Source: Sipunculus nudus
Taxonomy: Eukaryota > Annelida > Sipuncula > Golfingiida > Sipunculidae
Direction of reading: 5' to 3'
Assembly (NCBI GenBank): GCA_026874595.1
Contig: CM049318.1
Span: 41,398,456 to 41,462,455, forward strand
Length of the DNA stretch: 64,000 nucleotides
In this document: one piece after another, positions 1-14,612 of the stretch
Layout of the letters: each line of letters opens with the position of its first letter
Numbering within the stretch: the stretch's first letter is position 1
Notes under the pieces: model-generated
What the model was told of the DNA's origin: nothing
Database searches by the model: none
Seen by the model: the letters and a program-made list of their open reading frames with translations, nothing else
Made by a program: the position numbers and the translations under genes

Positions 1-2320
1 TCTGTGTTTCATAATTAAATGTGTTGCGTTAAGTATTATATATCAGACACTGCTATTGATATTGCTTTATATTAACAAATATAAAGCTCATAATCATATT
101 TACCACTGGATATAATCATATTCAATTTCAGATTGACATCATATTGCCCATAAAACCCGGGTTTACCCAGAAAGAAAAAAACCACTGGGCTGGGCTTTAT
201 AATATGCTTAAAACCAGGGTTCTGCCCAACCCTGTTCTGAACCTCATTGGCATTTGAGCCATAGAAATAACTGGCATGAGGCTGTTAAATGTGTTTAGTC
301 TGTCACCATGTCAAGGCTTCGCAATTTTTTATGGAATTTTTTTTATATCAGAGGAACTTTATAGAGAATGTTTTAACTCGATAATCAGTAGATGGTCATT
401 AATGATTATGTATTATTTTTATCTATTTATCTATCTATTTACTTATTTATTTTTTATGTAATGAAATGCAAGTCAACGACAAATTCCTGGAACTGAAGGC
501 TAATAAATGTTATCTTATCTTATCTTAAAAGTTTAATGCCTTGTACACTTACTTGGTTTATAAGTGCAGAAACGACTTTTTTCTGGCAAAACTTCCCCAC
601 CAGATAATGCATTAATAAAATATATCTATGCACACAAGCATATGTCCTACTTTGAAAATGACTGGCCATCTTTGACTGGATGTCTTTCCTTGTGTTGCAG
701 GAATATATGAGCATTTAATTTTTTCCTCTTGCAAATTAACTGTCAACTCTATACAATTCCAGAATATTGAAAATAGATGCAGCTACTGAGTTTGTCACTT
801 GGTGAGGGTACTTGAAAGTCCCCAAACCAGGGTTAAGTTTTAGGTTCTAAACTACCGTTAACTGTCTAAAATCTTAGTAACTATCACATATGACTTGCAG
901 TTTAACTATATTTTATTGTTACACAGCTAAATGCATTAAAGAAATAGTCTCAACAATGTAAAACTATTTATTCAAAATAGTTAATAAAGCATGATAAGAA
1001 AAAAGCAACAAATGAAAAACAAAACCTTCTTCAGTATGTCAGTAAAAGCACAGTTCTCTGTCAGTTTTAGCTTGTAGTTGTATCCTAAATCAATATCTCA
1101 CAAACCACAGAATATTTATTACCACTTTTGGGTCTGAATGCGTGAGAAACCTACATCTCAACCTGACTGCATCACACAGTCATTAAAAAAAATTGGACCC
1201 AAGAAAAGTTTCCAGAAAAGAGACAGATTACATTATCCATGACATCCTAGACATCTATGAAAGTTCACATGAACATCAACAAGGAAAGCATTGGGATAAG
1301 ACCACAGTGGGTCTTATTACCACATCACCCTGATCAGAAGGAATGGCTCTAATCAAACGTAACTACCCCGCGCTGATACCGAGTCTGAGTAGAGAGCAAG
1401 ATGAAGCTCTATTTCATCGTTCCAGGTTGCAGGGCACTCATCAGGTAACCAGAAGTGCCCTGATATCATTACCTGAGCCTATGAAACTAGAAGTATTGAA
1501 AAAGCCCCCTCAACCTTAATTAGAAAGAGTACAAAAGCCCCCGATAAGCGAAAGTATAAAAAAGGAATATCAGCTTATACAGCACATACTAACATGAACT
1601 ACACTGGTAAAGTTATAAAAATACAAATAATCAGTTGAATGAAAATACGAATAATCAGTATTTTGACAAATAATGATGTGTATATAATTATATTGTGATG
1701 TTTATATTGTTGATATCAAGTGACTCATTAAAAATGTATACGTATATATACAATATTCTTACTACTGCACAGTGTTACTTCTGCACTCTAGCAGATTTCC
1801 TTTATGATAAATTTACAGAATTTTAAATGTAGTCACACATTTGTTTAAAATAATTTTTTTAAATATTTTTTTTTTTGGGGGGGGGGGGGGGAGGGTCACT
1901 TGTTTATTATTCACTGCTATAAAAATCCAAACAACACAGATTTGTTAATATTGAGTACCATGTGACCAGAACACACAAGCAATTCTCACAAGTCCATGTA
2001 TTTTAGGTTGTTGGTAAATATAGTTGGAAGAAATTTGATATCCTCAGATTTCAAGGTCTCTAGTTAGGGGCAAGCTCTATGTTAATAATTTGTCAAAAAT
2101 GATAAATATAAGTAAAAATATACTGCTGTACACAGTCTCCTTCATCTGTGCCATCAGGGCAGGAATTCTTGGATAACCCTGCTTGATAGCTACTCTACAT
2201 TCCATTTTGTGATGGGGTCGGGTGCTGTTATATTATGATCCAGTGACAGACTTTAATTAATTAGATTTATTTACACATATATGCAAACCTTTGTTTTACC
2301 AGCCTGTTTTATCTTTTCAG
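1..2320. other. Upstream or first-intron sequence of CS, no exon identified
   Basis: The first recognisable citrate synthase exon starts at 2321 behind a good acceptor (pyrimidine-rich tract ending TTTTCAG), so at least the 3' part of this stretch is intron. An exon ending on a codon boundary and encoding a start plus about 14 or more transit-peptide residues is needed upstream. I could not find a convincing one here. A candidate ATG at 776 before GTGAGG at about 801 ends in the wrong phase. The stretch is AT-rich and contains a G-run near 1877-1891, but no recognisable repeat family. Confidence 0.5.
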
Positions 2321-2371
2321 CTGACAGCACCAGCATTGTCCACAAGCACAAGGAACCTGTCCGATTCAACT
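2321..2371 (+). CDS. CS: CS exon: transit peptide and start of mature protein
   Basis: This 51-nt, 17-codon exon ([17 protein letters not shown]) lies between TTTTCAG and GTAAGT. It joins in phase 0 to the next exon (DLRDHLSD), giving the N-terminal 'STxLxD' pattern expected near the mitochondrial processing site of animal CS. It is too short to be found as an ORF and was recognised by similarity and splice signals. It is the weakest of the CS exons, although the reading fits the family well. Confidence 0.82.
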
Positions 2372-5300
2372 GTAAGTTTGATTAAAATTATGATCTTCTG
2401 CTGAGCATGAAATATGTAAACTTTATACAACTGGTTATAATAACTTATGCTTAGCTCTCTCCTTGGTTTTGATGGAAGCTCTCCATGGTCTATAGGGATT
2501 GATGGTAACCAGAAGACGGGTAGTCTTGAATGGACAACTACAACCTACTCATAGGGAACCAGCCCAGGTCACCAGCGGAGAGTCCCCACCGTTTATTGTG
2601 TATATAGGACCTGTAGCAGTTCAGCATATTTACATATTATTAATTTGAAAAAGCATATAATAATATTTTTCAAGTAATATTTCATACATTTGTTTATTCA
2701 GTTATTAATTTCTTCTTTTTGAAATATGTGAGGTCTCTATTAGTTTACTAGTAGAGGCTTACCTGGCCAATTGTAATTTATTTGCACCTCAGCTATACAA
2801 ATACTGAACCATGAATGGCACCATCATGTTAGACAATACATCACATGAATAAAATAGTGCACTAGTGATTATTGTATCGCCAGACCTAAAAAACTCAGGG
2901 GGCAAGGGATGGATACTTTTGTTTCAGCAGGGTTGTTCCCGTCACCACCACGTTGCAGTTATCCTTCCAAGGGAGATAACTGCAAGGAATATTTAACAGA
3001 TCTTTTTCAAACTTTCAAACTTGGGCATAGAAATGGGTCAAAGCCTGATCAAAATGGGGTCCAGCATTGGGGTCAAATGCATATTAATGTCTCCCCTCCT
3101 GTGAAGGGTGACATACAGTGTTTGGTCTGTCATCATCTGTAGTGTCGTCTATGTGATTTCTTGAGAACTTGATAACTTTTGAAAAAACATTTTTTTAGCT
3201 CAGCTGACCATAGTCAACTAAGCTATAGTGATGTCCTTTGTCTGATGGTCCTATGTACATGCCTGATATTGCCTATTTTTTAAGAAGTTAGGGACCAGAA
3301 AGATTAGAAATATATACTTTGATAATGACAGTGCATGCTTAAAGTCTGTGTTAATGAGATAAGTGACTCAAAATATGATAGTTTTTATGATAGAGAAATT
3401 AACAGTTTCCTTTTTTAAAAGAAAAAGGCAAATTATTTGCATTCATAAATATAAGCAGCCTATGATGTGGCTTTCACTTCCATGCAACATATATATATAC
3501 AAATGTATTACATGGTAAATCTGACCTTGTTAAGGACATGGCTAGTACTGTTAACACGTGTATAGGAGGTCAAGAGATCACAGGTGACTGTGCCAGGTGA
3601 CTGTGCCAGGGTCATTGACAGGAATTCTGTACAATAGTACAAAGGGTATGAGAGTGATGTACTTGATAGTACTATCATACTGTACACAGAGGTTTCAGGT
3701 TACAGGGATGTATGGTATTACATGGAGTGAACAGTGCTTTTCTTATCTGTTGCGAACGGTTATTTGTAACTTGCATATAAATCCAGGGGAAGATCATGAC
3801 ACTTACCAGTAGTATCCTCCCTGTTTTGAATAAATATTATGCTGACTCTGCTGAGGCTTCATACTACTCAGCAATTGAAAATTAAGTCTGGTATAAAAAT
3901 ATTTTCCTCAAGCTTTTATTCCTGGTTAGTCTATGCTTTCAATATTATGGTATACCCACCGTCCATCCATGTACTTTTTAGGGCCCCGCTTGAAAAGCTG
4001 GTGCCCTATAGTAATCGACCTGTCCGTCTGTCTGTCCGCCGGTCTGTCCGTCCTTCCACAAATTCTTTTTCTGGATGATAACTCCAGTTAGGATTGACGG
4101 ATTGAGTTCAAACCTGAAATATGTATTAACCATCAATTATGGAAGATCCCTATCGATTTTGGGGTCCGGAGGTCAAAGGTCAAAAAAGTTAATCACAGTT
4201 TGGTGTTAAATTTTAGGTCCCTCTTTCAGCAGGGCAGAAATCATAATTGTAACCATAATTGTTTGTTCCACCTTAAGAGTAGGACAGGTCCTCATGTCAA
4301 CAGCAACGAGGCATGATATATGGTCAGCCATTTTTCTGTAAGTTATGCGGTAAAAACCATCACTGAACAACTAGTAAGGTTGCGCTCTCTTAGCAAATAT
4401 GCATGCAAAAGGACACACATTGTTAACACAATAACTCGTAAAAAGTTTTTCATATAAGGTCCCCAGACTTGCGCGTTGATAGACCTGTTGATGAACTACA
4501 TCATTTTTAAAGATGGGTGACCATGATGGATTTACAAGGTCACAGAGGTGATAATGCTAAAATGATGTTAACCAAATAGCTCGCAAACAGTTTGACAAAC
4601 ACTCACTGAACTTGCACCAGTAATGTTTGTTATGGTGGGCTAGGTCAAGTTCGAAGATGGATGACCTTGACACAGGCAATAATCCTTAAATCGTTACCTT
4701 TAAATGCAATAACCGGCAAAGAATTTAATGAACAATCAAATTTGTTTCTGCATAATAACTCCCCTAACATATGATGGATAGGATTCAAACATAAGATGTA
4801 TCACCCATGGCCTAAGGGAGAAGCTTATATATTGATATTTGGGTCGGAAGGAAAATAAAAAGTAATCCTCAGTTAAGTGTTCAGTTGCTGGTGTCTCCTT
4901 CATCAGGCCAGAAATGGATGAATCTTTTTTGAGTCACTCGTGTACAGTGGCGTTACATTTTCACAGCATATTTTGTACAGACAATTTGAAGATTCCCCAG
5001 AAAAGGATACACTGGCCGAATGCACCACAGTGGCTCTCATTTAGACCGTGTTTGGACAAATCTATCTCCACTTCCAACATCTCAAGGAATTTGGACCTAT
5101 TACAGTGACCATCAACAAATTTACATTGATATTCATATGTAGCCATTCTACACATCACAGCGCATCTGTAGACCCAAGCCCAAGAACAGCTGAATCTCAG
5201 TTCAAGAGAATGACCATTTTATCACTACTGACCAACAGCTGACTCTCTCTAATACTACAAGGTTCATGTACAGACTCAAGCCTCACATATAATAAGGCCA

Positions 5301-8300
5301 ATTCAACATACAAATACTGGAAAAATATTTGACACAGCCCAGCCAAGACTTCAACCAAGAATAATTGGCACAGGTAATACAGAAATACAGAAACTAAAAA
5401 TGCATGCAGTTTCTTTTATGTCATTATTTTGATAGCTTTGAACATTTTCACTGTACCATATCTTTTCTTCCAGTTTATACATGTCAGCTGTTCTTTACAG
5501 GTTCTTTAATTTTCAAATATCACTCTTTCAGCCCATGCTACCAAAGTACACCAAATTCACAGTACTTCAATTTATAATGACTGCATCTTTTGCGGGGCCC
5601 TTACTGACCTGTCAGTTTTCTAGTTTTCCTCTGCTTTTGAGACTGCCAGATTACATCGGTAGTACCTGTTTCTTAACAGTAGTTTCATCTACTATCTAGT
5701 GTTCTGAAGCCTGTTATGTTTTGATAAAGACTAGTTTAATAATTTCCTGAACACTGGTGGTGCCACCTGTATTTGTTTATATTTTGCGCATTTTTTTCTA
5801 AGCCTGTGAATTTTGAGGGCCCTTAGAATCAATTCAATTATGGATTCTTTACCTTCGATTCAATTCTAAATTCAGCTCTTACTTAAGTAGTGAATATCAG
5901 ACTTAAAAATTAAAAACAATTTTGCCAAAATAGATATTAGTAAATTTCTGGAAATAAAGGGAAATTATATCTCTCCTTCTGTTTTTTGCCCCCGTATGTG
6001 TTTCTATGCATGTGGAGTGGTCCATCAGTAATCGTTTATAGTCATATATATGTGATGAAGAGCTTTGACAACCCGACTGGTCGTTCACATTTGACAGCTC
6101 ACACAGGACTATGGGATGGTCAATGCAAAAAAAAATAAAACAAGTGACCCATGGGTCATGATGCTCAGCCGACTGACATGTTGATAATATGTCCTTGCAC
6201 AGACAACTAATTAAGATAGGTGGCATCATTGTTCATGCATATTAGCTTAAGTTTGTCAAGACCCATGAGCACAATAAATTTGATGACAATCCAACCAGCC
6301 TTTCATGAGGAATCTGGCAACTTGTGTGTATTTTGCATTATTTATGGGATGCTTAAACATTTCCCAAAACTCTGAGAATATAGGTGACTCATACCGAATT
6401 TCAGGTTTCTGGGGAGAACTTTAAAGGTACTCTAACTGTCAAGTTAGAAGATTCTGGGCCCCATGGTTATCATTTGTGCCCTACTTTGGTATCAAATTTT
6501 CAATTATTCTGGGGGGTACTTCTGAACACCATAGCTCGGACAATATGAGTGACAGAGACCTAATATCATGTTTCCAAGGGACTTTTCATGGGCCTCCCAG
6601 CATGTTAAGAAAGAAGATTCTAGGTCTAGTCGTTATGATTTGTGCCCTGTTAATATATGACCACATCTTTTAGGTCTCAAAAATAGATGAGAAAAATAGT
6701 AAAAAATCGAAAAAATACAGGTGGCGCCACCAGTCTGCAGAAACTGATGAAACACTCCATAATCAATTTCCATGCAAAGAATCATAGTGATCAGTGCATA
6801 AGTTGTTCAGATACTGGAGCTTTTGTATCAAATTTTTTATTATTCTGGGGGGGGGGTACTTGGAAGCCCAATAGCTCACAGGTTTTGGGTAACAGAGACC
6901 TAATTCCAGGTTTCCAAGGAGAATTTTCATGGGTCTCCCTGCATGTCGAGACAGAAAATTCTAAGTCCAGTCATTAAGATTTGTGTAGTGGTTGGAGTCG
7001 GTTCCTTTTTCATTATTGATTATCAGAGTGGGCAAAACGATCTTGACAATTAATAATCGGTTCAGAAAATATAAAGAAATATGCAATTATCTGTTAAACT
7101 GTACTTTCTTAATTCAGCCCGCATGTCTTAGTAATTCTACCTTAAGAAAAGAAGTGTTTACCTTATTTTATATTTTCCTATCAGTAATATATGCTTTTCA
7201 AAGTTTCATTTTAATTATTTATAATAATCAAGAATTAAACCACAATCCAGGACATCTACTTGCTGCATAGACCTGGGGAATTTATGTAGCATTATAACGC
7301 TATACCACCCATATTGTACAATGTACATCTCGTTACAAAACTCCCCGCTAATTCTGCAGCTCCCTGCCAGTTCACAGAGGTTTAATAAGTCCTCCATTTT
7401 CGCATCTACTGTGTTAAATTCAGTTACATACGGAAATTATTTGGTAATAAAGACTCATTTTTTGAAGCGCAGAATGTTGTAAAAATGGAAAAATAATTTT
7501 AGCCTATAACATAAAGGCATTCGGGAAAAAAATCATGCTTATGATGTAATCAATAGTTGCCTTTGGTAATCCAGCACTTTAAAGTGGCAGCATACTGACT
7601 GACTTTTGATAAAACTTGATGATCGGCCCATCACTAGATTTGTGCCCTATTAACAGATGACGTTATCTTTTAATGTCTCAAAAATAGAGATAATATAAAA
7701 AAATACAGTCTGCAAAAAACTGATGTAACACCCCATGATCAATATGGATGCAAAGAATCATGGTGATCAGTGCATTAGTATTTAGTTGATCAGATAATAG
7801 AGCTTTTGTATCAAATTTTTCACTATTCGGGGGGGTACTTTGGAGCCCCATAGCTGGAAGTATATTCATAACAGAGACCTTATTCCAGGTTTTCAAGGAG
7901 ATTTTTCATGGATCTCTCTCGATGTAAAGTGAGAAGATTACAGGTCCTGCGGTTACGATTTGTGCCCTGTTAACAGATGACGGCATCTTTTGAGGTTTCA
8001 AAAATATAGCGGAAGAAACGTAAAAAATCGAAAAAATACAGGTGGCGCCACCAGTCTGCAGAAACTTGAGCTTTTGTGTTAAATTTTACATTATTCTTGG
8101 GGGTACTGCGGAGCCCCATAGCTGGAAGAATATGGGTAACAGAGTCCTAATTCCAGGTTTCCAAGGAGACTTTTCATGGACCTCTCTTGATGTAAAGTAA
8201 GAAGATTCCAGGTCCAGTGGTTACGATTTGTACCCTGTTAACAGATGACGGTATCTTTTGAGGTCTCAAAAATAGAGAAAAAATTGTAAAAAAAAAAAAA

Positions 8301-11300
8301 TAAACATTCAGGTGGTGCCACCAGTCTGCAGAAACTGATGTAACACCCCATGATCTTTATTCATGCAAAGAATCAAGGTGATCAATGCATTAGGCCAAAA
8401 AAAAAATAAGGTATGGTTCTCAGGCACTTTTTTTCAGAAATCAGTGCGGGCGGGCGGTATTTTATTTTTGACCTTTTTTTGGATGTTTCGATAAAAATGT
8501 CATATAATCAGGAAAAACCATGAAAATTACAAATATTTTGCTAAATACTACATAAATTGTATTATTTATCTTCTGGAAAGATAAAAATCAAAATAAAAAT
8601 TTTTGATGCGGGGGGTTAAAATTGACGCGGGCGGTGCCTGAGAACCATACCCTTTATTTTTTTTGGCCTTAGTTGTTCAGATATTTGAGCTATTGTATTA
8701 AACTTTTCATTATTCTGGGGGGGGGGGGGGGGTACTTAGGAGCCCCATAGCTTGAAGTTTATTTGTAACAGAGACCTTATTCCAGGTTTCCAAGGAGATT
8801 TTCATGGACTTTCTGGATGTAAAGTGAGAATATTCCAGGTCCAGTGGTTATGATTTATGCCCTGTTAACAGATGATTTGTGCCCTATTTAACAGATGACT
8901 TTATCTTTTAAGGTCTCAAAAATAGAGATAAAAAATCGATAAATACAGTCTGCAAAAACTGATGTAACACCCCGTGATCAATATCCATGCAAAGAATTAT
9001 GGTGATCAATGCAATAGGTGTTCAGATAATAGAGCATTTGTATCAAATTTTTCATTCTTCTGGGTGGTACTTGGGAGCCCCATAGCTTGAAGAAAATGGG
9101 TTACAGAGACCTAATTCCAGGTTTCCAGGTTAGAAGATTCCAGGTCCAGTGGTTACGATTTGTGCCTTGTTAACAGCCGGACGGACGATGGACAAAGATT
9201 GATCGCTAGAACTCAGATGACTTACAATCAGCTGAGCTAAAAATGAAGGTTAATATTTGATTACAATTTAATCAGAGGCTTGTAATTCAATGCATTGAAT
9301 CTTCAGTGCATTGTCACACCCCTATTTTTTCCTTCTTTTTTGTAGACAAACAAATTACATCAGTGGCATCAGTTTCTAAACTGTGGTTTCTCCTTGTCCT
9401 ATTAATAATAATAATGTCTCCTTCCCCTCTGCCCCCTACCTATGGTTGAAACATAGTTTTTCATATGATGATAATTCCTGTTATGAATGTTAGCCTATAA
9501 CGTCATGCTAGCCAGCTGAGTGTCATGACACATAGGTCACTTGTTTAGATTAATAGAAAATATGATTAAAAATTTTCATTTTATAAGAAATTCATTTCTT
9601 GAAAATAATCTCTAATTTTTAAGTCCACATCTCATTTCCTGGTTCAGCCATGTATGCATTGCTTCCTGACATTATTTCAGTGCAAAAAGGTACAACATGA
9701 GAGTATGATATGTATTTACTCCAGATAACACATAGCTGGTAAACAGTTTATATCCTCTTTATCTTATCAGCTGAAACCATTGAGTAACTTTGGTTGGTGT
9801 GATTTATGATTAGTGTGCTTTCTTATGTCACATCCGTACTATTTCTGCCAAAAATCCACTTCATATGGGTAGAAATAAATGTACCTAAGTTGTTTTTAAC
9901 AGTGCTTCAGCTGTTCTTGTGTGGTGAACTTTGACATCCTTGTCACTGCGATTGCTCACTCAAGCCCTTTATGATCAGTGAGGACACAGTGTGCAGATCT
10001 GTACAAAGACGGCACTCTGTGCATCCTTATTATAAATATTATGTAGCAGTTCAACTGGAACAACATGCATTGGAGGAGGAATCATCATGATTTTTTTTTT
10101 TTTTTGGCCAGGGGATTATCATGTCCTGTCATGTATATCCTCCATGAATGATGGATGCTGTCTTATTGTTAGTGGAGTCACATAGCCTGGGTGGTTGTCT
10201 TACATTAAATATACTTTGGTATTGGGCTGTGCCTGCTGTGTAACAAACTGATTTGCAGGTTGTCATACACTTTTGTGAATCAATTTGTCTTCTGAATTGC
10301 TTGGTGATTCAGGGCCCTACTTGGATTTAAGTGTAAATTTTCAGCTTTTTTGCAACATTTGGATCTCTTATTATTCATGTACAGATATCATGAATACTTC
10401 CCATCCTAGAAGTTTGTGTCCATATGGCTTTTATCTCCATCTTTTATTTCTCTCTCTTTACAAACAAGCTATGAGTAAAAGAATTTTATTAATACTCTAA
10501 TCATCAGTTGTGAAATTCCTGAAGTGGCCAGGTTAACAAGTTTTCCAAACAACAAAGCTAACAACTGTGATTTCATGCTCATACCAAACACCAGTGCTTA
10601 ATGCATGGGACAGAATTGGTATTAATACTTTTAACTGAAAGTTCTATGGCATGGGATGGTAGGTGAGAATTCCATTTATTAAACTTAAAAAGAAGTATTT
10701 AGAAAAAAATCAAATTCATTAATAAATATTTTTTGTAGTGATAAAGAATTTTACATGCCATTTTATAGATGTTTAATATTATTGTATTGGTCAAAACGAA
10801 GTTTTTGTGGATACTATGTTTTTGACCAGGTTCCGCCGCTGCGTTGGTTTCCGGAGAACTCCTCTGAGACTACTGGACAGATTTTGCCCGAAACTTACAC
10901 CAATTATCAGGTCAGATGTAAACTGATGCCTAACCAGTTGGCATTGACCTCTGACCTTTCCTCTCTGCATTTGTGCGTCTGTTTCCACACATAAACCCAC
11001 ATATCTCGGGAACTGTTTGACCGATCAGGAAAAAAATTTTGTATAAATGTAGCCCTTGGATAGCTTCATAACATGCACAAAAAATGGTGGCACCACCTGC
11101 AACCATGTTTGTACAGTCTCCATCAATTCGTCTGCCTTGGGTAAAAATCACTCATATCTCTGAAGTGGTTTGACTAATTCACCTGAAATTTGGCATGCGT
11201 ATACATCCTGGATAGCTTTCTTGATTTTATGACAGATTGCGCCACCTACATTCACGTTTAAGCTGCAGACATCCGAACTCATAACTCAGCAACCATTTGA

Positions 11301-14300
11301 CCTATTAGGGCCAAAATTTGGCATGTGTATAGATCTCACATAGCTCTTTATCATACGCAAAACTGGTGGCACCACCTGCAGCCATTTTTGCACAGCATCC
11401 TTCTGTTTGTCGTCTGCGGGATAAAATCACTCATATCTCGGCAGTGGTTTGACATATCTGCCTAAAATTTTGCAGGTTCATACATCCTGGACAGCTCTCT
11501 TGATTTCATGACAGGTGGCGCCACCTACATTCACGTTTAGGCTGCAGACATCCAGGCTCATATCTCGGGAACTGTTTGACCGATTGGGCCAAAATTTTGC
11601 ATGTGTATAGATCTCAAATAGCTCTTTATCATATGTAAAACTGGTGGCGCCACCTGCAACCATTTTTGCAAAGCATCTGTCTGTTTGTCTGCTGTGTGAT
11701 AAAATCACTCATATCTTGGCAGTGCTTTGACCTATCTGCCTAAATTTTTGCAGGTTTATACATCCTGGACAGCTCTCTTGATTTTATGACAGGTGATGCC
11801 ACCTACATTCTAGTTTACGCTGCAGACATCCAAGCTCATATCTCCGGAACTGTTTGACCAATTGGGCCAAAATGTTGCATGTGTATAGATCTCACATGGC
11901 TCTTTATCATACGCAAAACTGGTGGCGCCACCTGCAACCATTTTTGCACAGCATCCATCTGTTTGTCTGCTACGGGCTAAAAATCGCTCATATACATGTA
12001 GTGGTTTGACTTACCTGCCTTAAATTTTGCATATGTATACAACTTGGACAGCTTTCTGGATTTTGTGGAAGGTGTGCAACCTACATACACATTTTGGCTG
12101 CAGACATCCATGCTAATATGCAACACTTCACTCTATTTCCCCTTGCCACTCAATCCATGCCTCACTTCACCCGTTCCACTCTTGATTTGGCGGATACATG
12201 TAGTCGCTTGTCGACTACCCGTATTCTAGTGAACATATTAGGTTGCTCTCACCTTCTTCAACTATTGCTCACATGGTGTTGTTCACTCTGTTGAACTGTG
12301 GTAACCAAACATGCCAATCCTTACCAGAAAGTATAACCTTACCATTAAATTTATAATGAATTTTCAGGCACAAATTTTCAGGCATTACTTTAAAGATATC
12401 GGTAAGTGAGTTTTGGTGTGTTCTGATTGAAAAGATCACATGACACAATGATTTCCCTCTCTCCATATGATTTATGGCAGAGAAGAAACAGGTGCCATTT
12501 AAGGGCAGAAGCTGTCTGCTTGTTACAGGTTTTGCACAGAAGTAGCTTCCCCAGTGAGCACAGTGCCCCTGCTGGCCACTTTTATGCCTAAAATGGTCGT
12601 TTCAATAGGCAACTGGTGATGACAAGTCAGCTGACATGGATGGTCAACTTACACTTGGTATAGAAAAATATTTGTGAATATATTTGTTTGAAACATCAAT
12701 CTTTATTTCAGAGTTTAATTTTTGATTGAAACAACGATCTTTATTTCAAAGTTAAATGTATGATAATAGAAATATAACATTGGTTTACTAGATAATTTGG
12801 TAAATACTCTGATTATTGCACTAAATTCAAACACTTTAATCATTTAAATTAGGGTGTGCCAATTAAAGAATTATATCAATGATTGGTCGTTTTCTTACAT
12901 AATCAATCAAATCTTGCGCATATTTGCATTATCAATCGTGAACCATATGGTATGCACATCAAAGAAGTCATATGTTCCTTATGAAATACAGTGAGACCCC
13001 TGGCTGCAGAAACACTACATAATGGACAGTCCAGTATGACCAAATGTGTTCCCTGCATTTAACTCCTCAAGGTGGACACCCTGCTATGCAGGACATCAGA
13101 CACTTTTCATCTGCTGGACAAGTACTTTGTAACTGCTATAATGTCCTGCTTCTAGTAAGCCTCTTACCACTTAAAACTGTTATCTTTATTAAAACAGCCA
13201 GCTATAGTAACAAACCAAAAAACAATTGTATTTGGTTCCTTAAACGCGATGTTACTTTTGGGAGTTTCTGTTTTGCTTAGCTTTAACTGAAGTGAAATAG
13301 TCATCCTGATTCAGGGCCATATAATTCTCTCATTAGGCCTGGACCGTGGATGATAATGTATTTGTCAGGTGTTACACAAATGAATGGTCACATACAGAGG
13401 ATCAAATTATGCACCTGATTTGTCATTAATGCTGAAAATGATGAACTTGTACTATCTTTGAGTTGTTCACCTGTCAGCCCCTTTGAATTAAGTTTTTATA
13501 TCAATAATCATACATGTATGATAATGTGACCCATTTCTCTGACATGAGCCAGTCACCAATGGTATAACATACACCTCCTGGATAAGAGTCACACAGCCAT
13601 TCACTAGGGATAAGATAAACCTGTAATTTATTCTCCTTTATTAACATTGCCATTGTGAATAGTGTTAATATAACTTAGATAAAGAAATGAAGTGATGAGA
13701 GATCATTTTTATTTAATCTATGGTTCTTTCAATCATGAAAAGACTTGAGTACACTCTAACCTCTTTCATTCACCCCTTGTTTATCTGCCAACCTCGCCCA
13801 TCGCCCACAAATGACAAAGTCCCGATTTCCTTACTATTTATTTACCTCGTTCATTTGCCAGACTCGCTATCCGCCATCCGCCAGGTGATTTTTTATTCCA
13901 ATGTGCCACATTCCCTTGATCATACGCCAACTAAGAATTAAGAATTTTGACGGACACATTGGATGTGCATCAATGACACCGGGTGTATCTGTTAGTTAGT
14001 CCTGGCACTCAGTCAATTTGGATTTTTGAATGTTTATTCTCCATCAAATAATAACGTTCATGACTTAATCAATTATTCGTGTGACAGCCTCAGAAATAAA
14101 AAAAGGTAAATGCATTTTTTTGTCAATGTTTATGTGCTCAACCTAGAACTCGTACATCTGGCCACAACAGGACCACCGGGGTGGACACCCTGCTATAACG
14201 GACAAGTCATCTGGTCCTGTGAGGGGTTTCACTATACACTGTATTCTGTGCTAGATATAAGAAAGATGTACTTGACACAAAACAACAAACAGTATTAAAA

Positions 14301-14579
14301 CCTTGTGATGTAATACTACAAGTTAGATTGAATTTACTGTGTCAATATTTTAGGTAAAATTCTATACAGCTTATTTCACAGTTTTATAGATGGTTGATAA
14401 ATTTATTGGTTAGTAATTGATCGTCGGTCGTTTTTTAGCTTTCAGTCATCAAATATGATTTTACAACTGATTCCTACCACTAATGTGAATGGTAACCAGT
14501 ATTCATGTCTGTTGATTTAAATGACCACCCGCAATCAAGAAAGACTGATCACTCAAAGTTTGGAGCACTGTGTGTATGT

Positions 14580-14612
<33 letters not shown>

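Noticed and set aside
776-801. Possible CS start exon (ATG 776 followed by GTGAGG)
   Set aside because: It would end in phase 1, but the exon at 2321 must begin on a codon boundary.
11478-11708. Minus-strand frames in the 11-kb and 38-kb repeats sharing '[11 protein letters not shown]'-type peptides, as a conserved protein family
   Set aside because: The similarity follows from the repeated DNA units; the frames are short, broken and differ in length between units.
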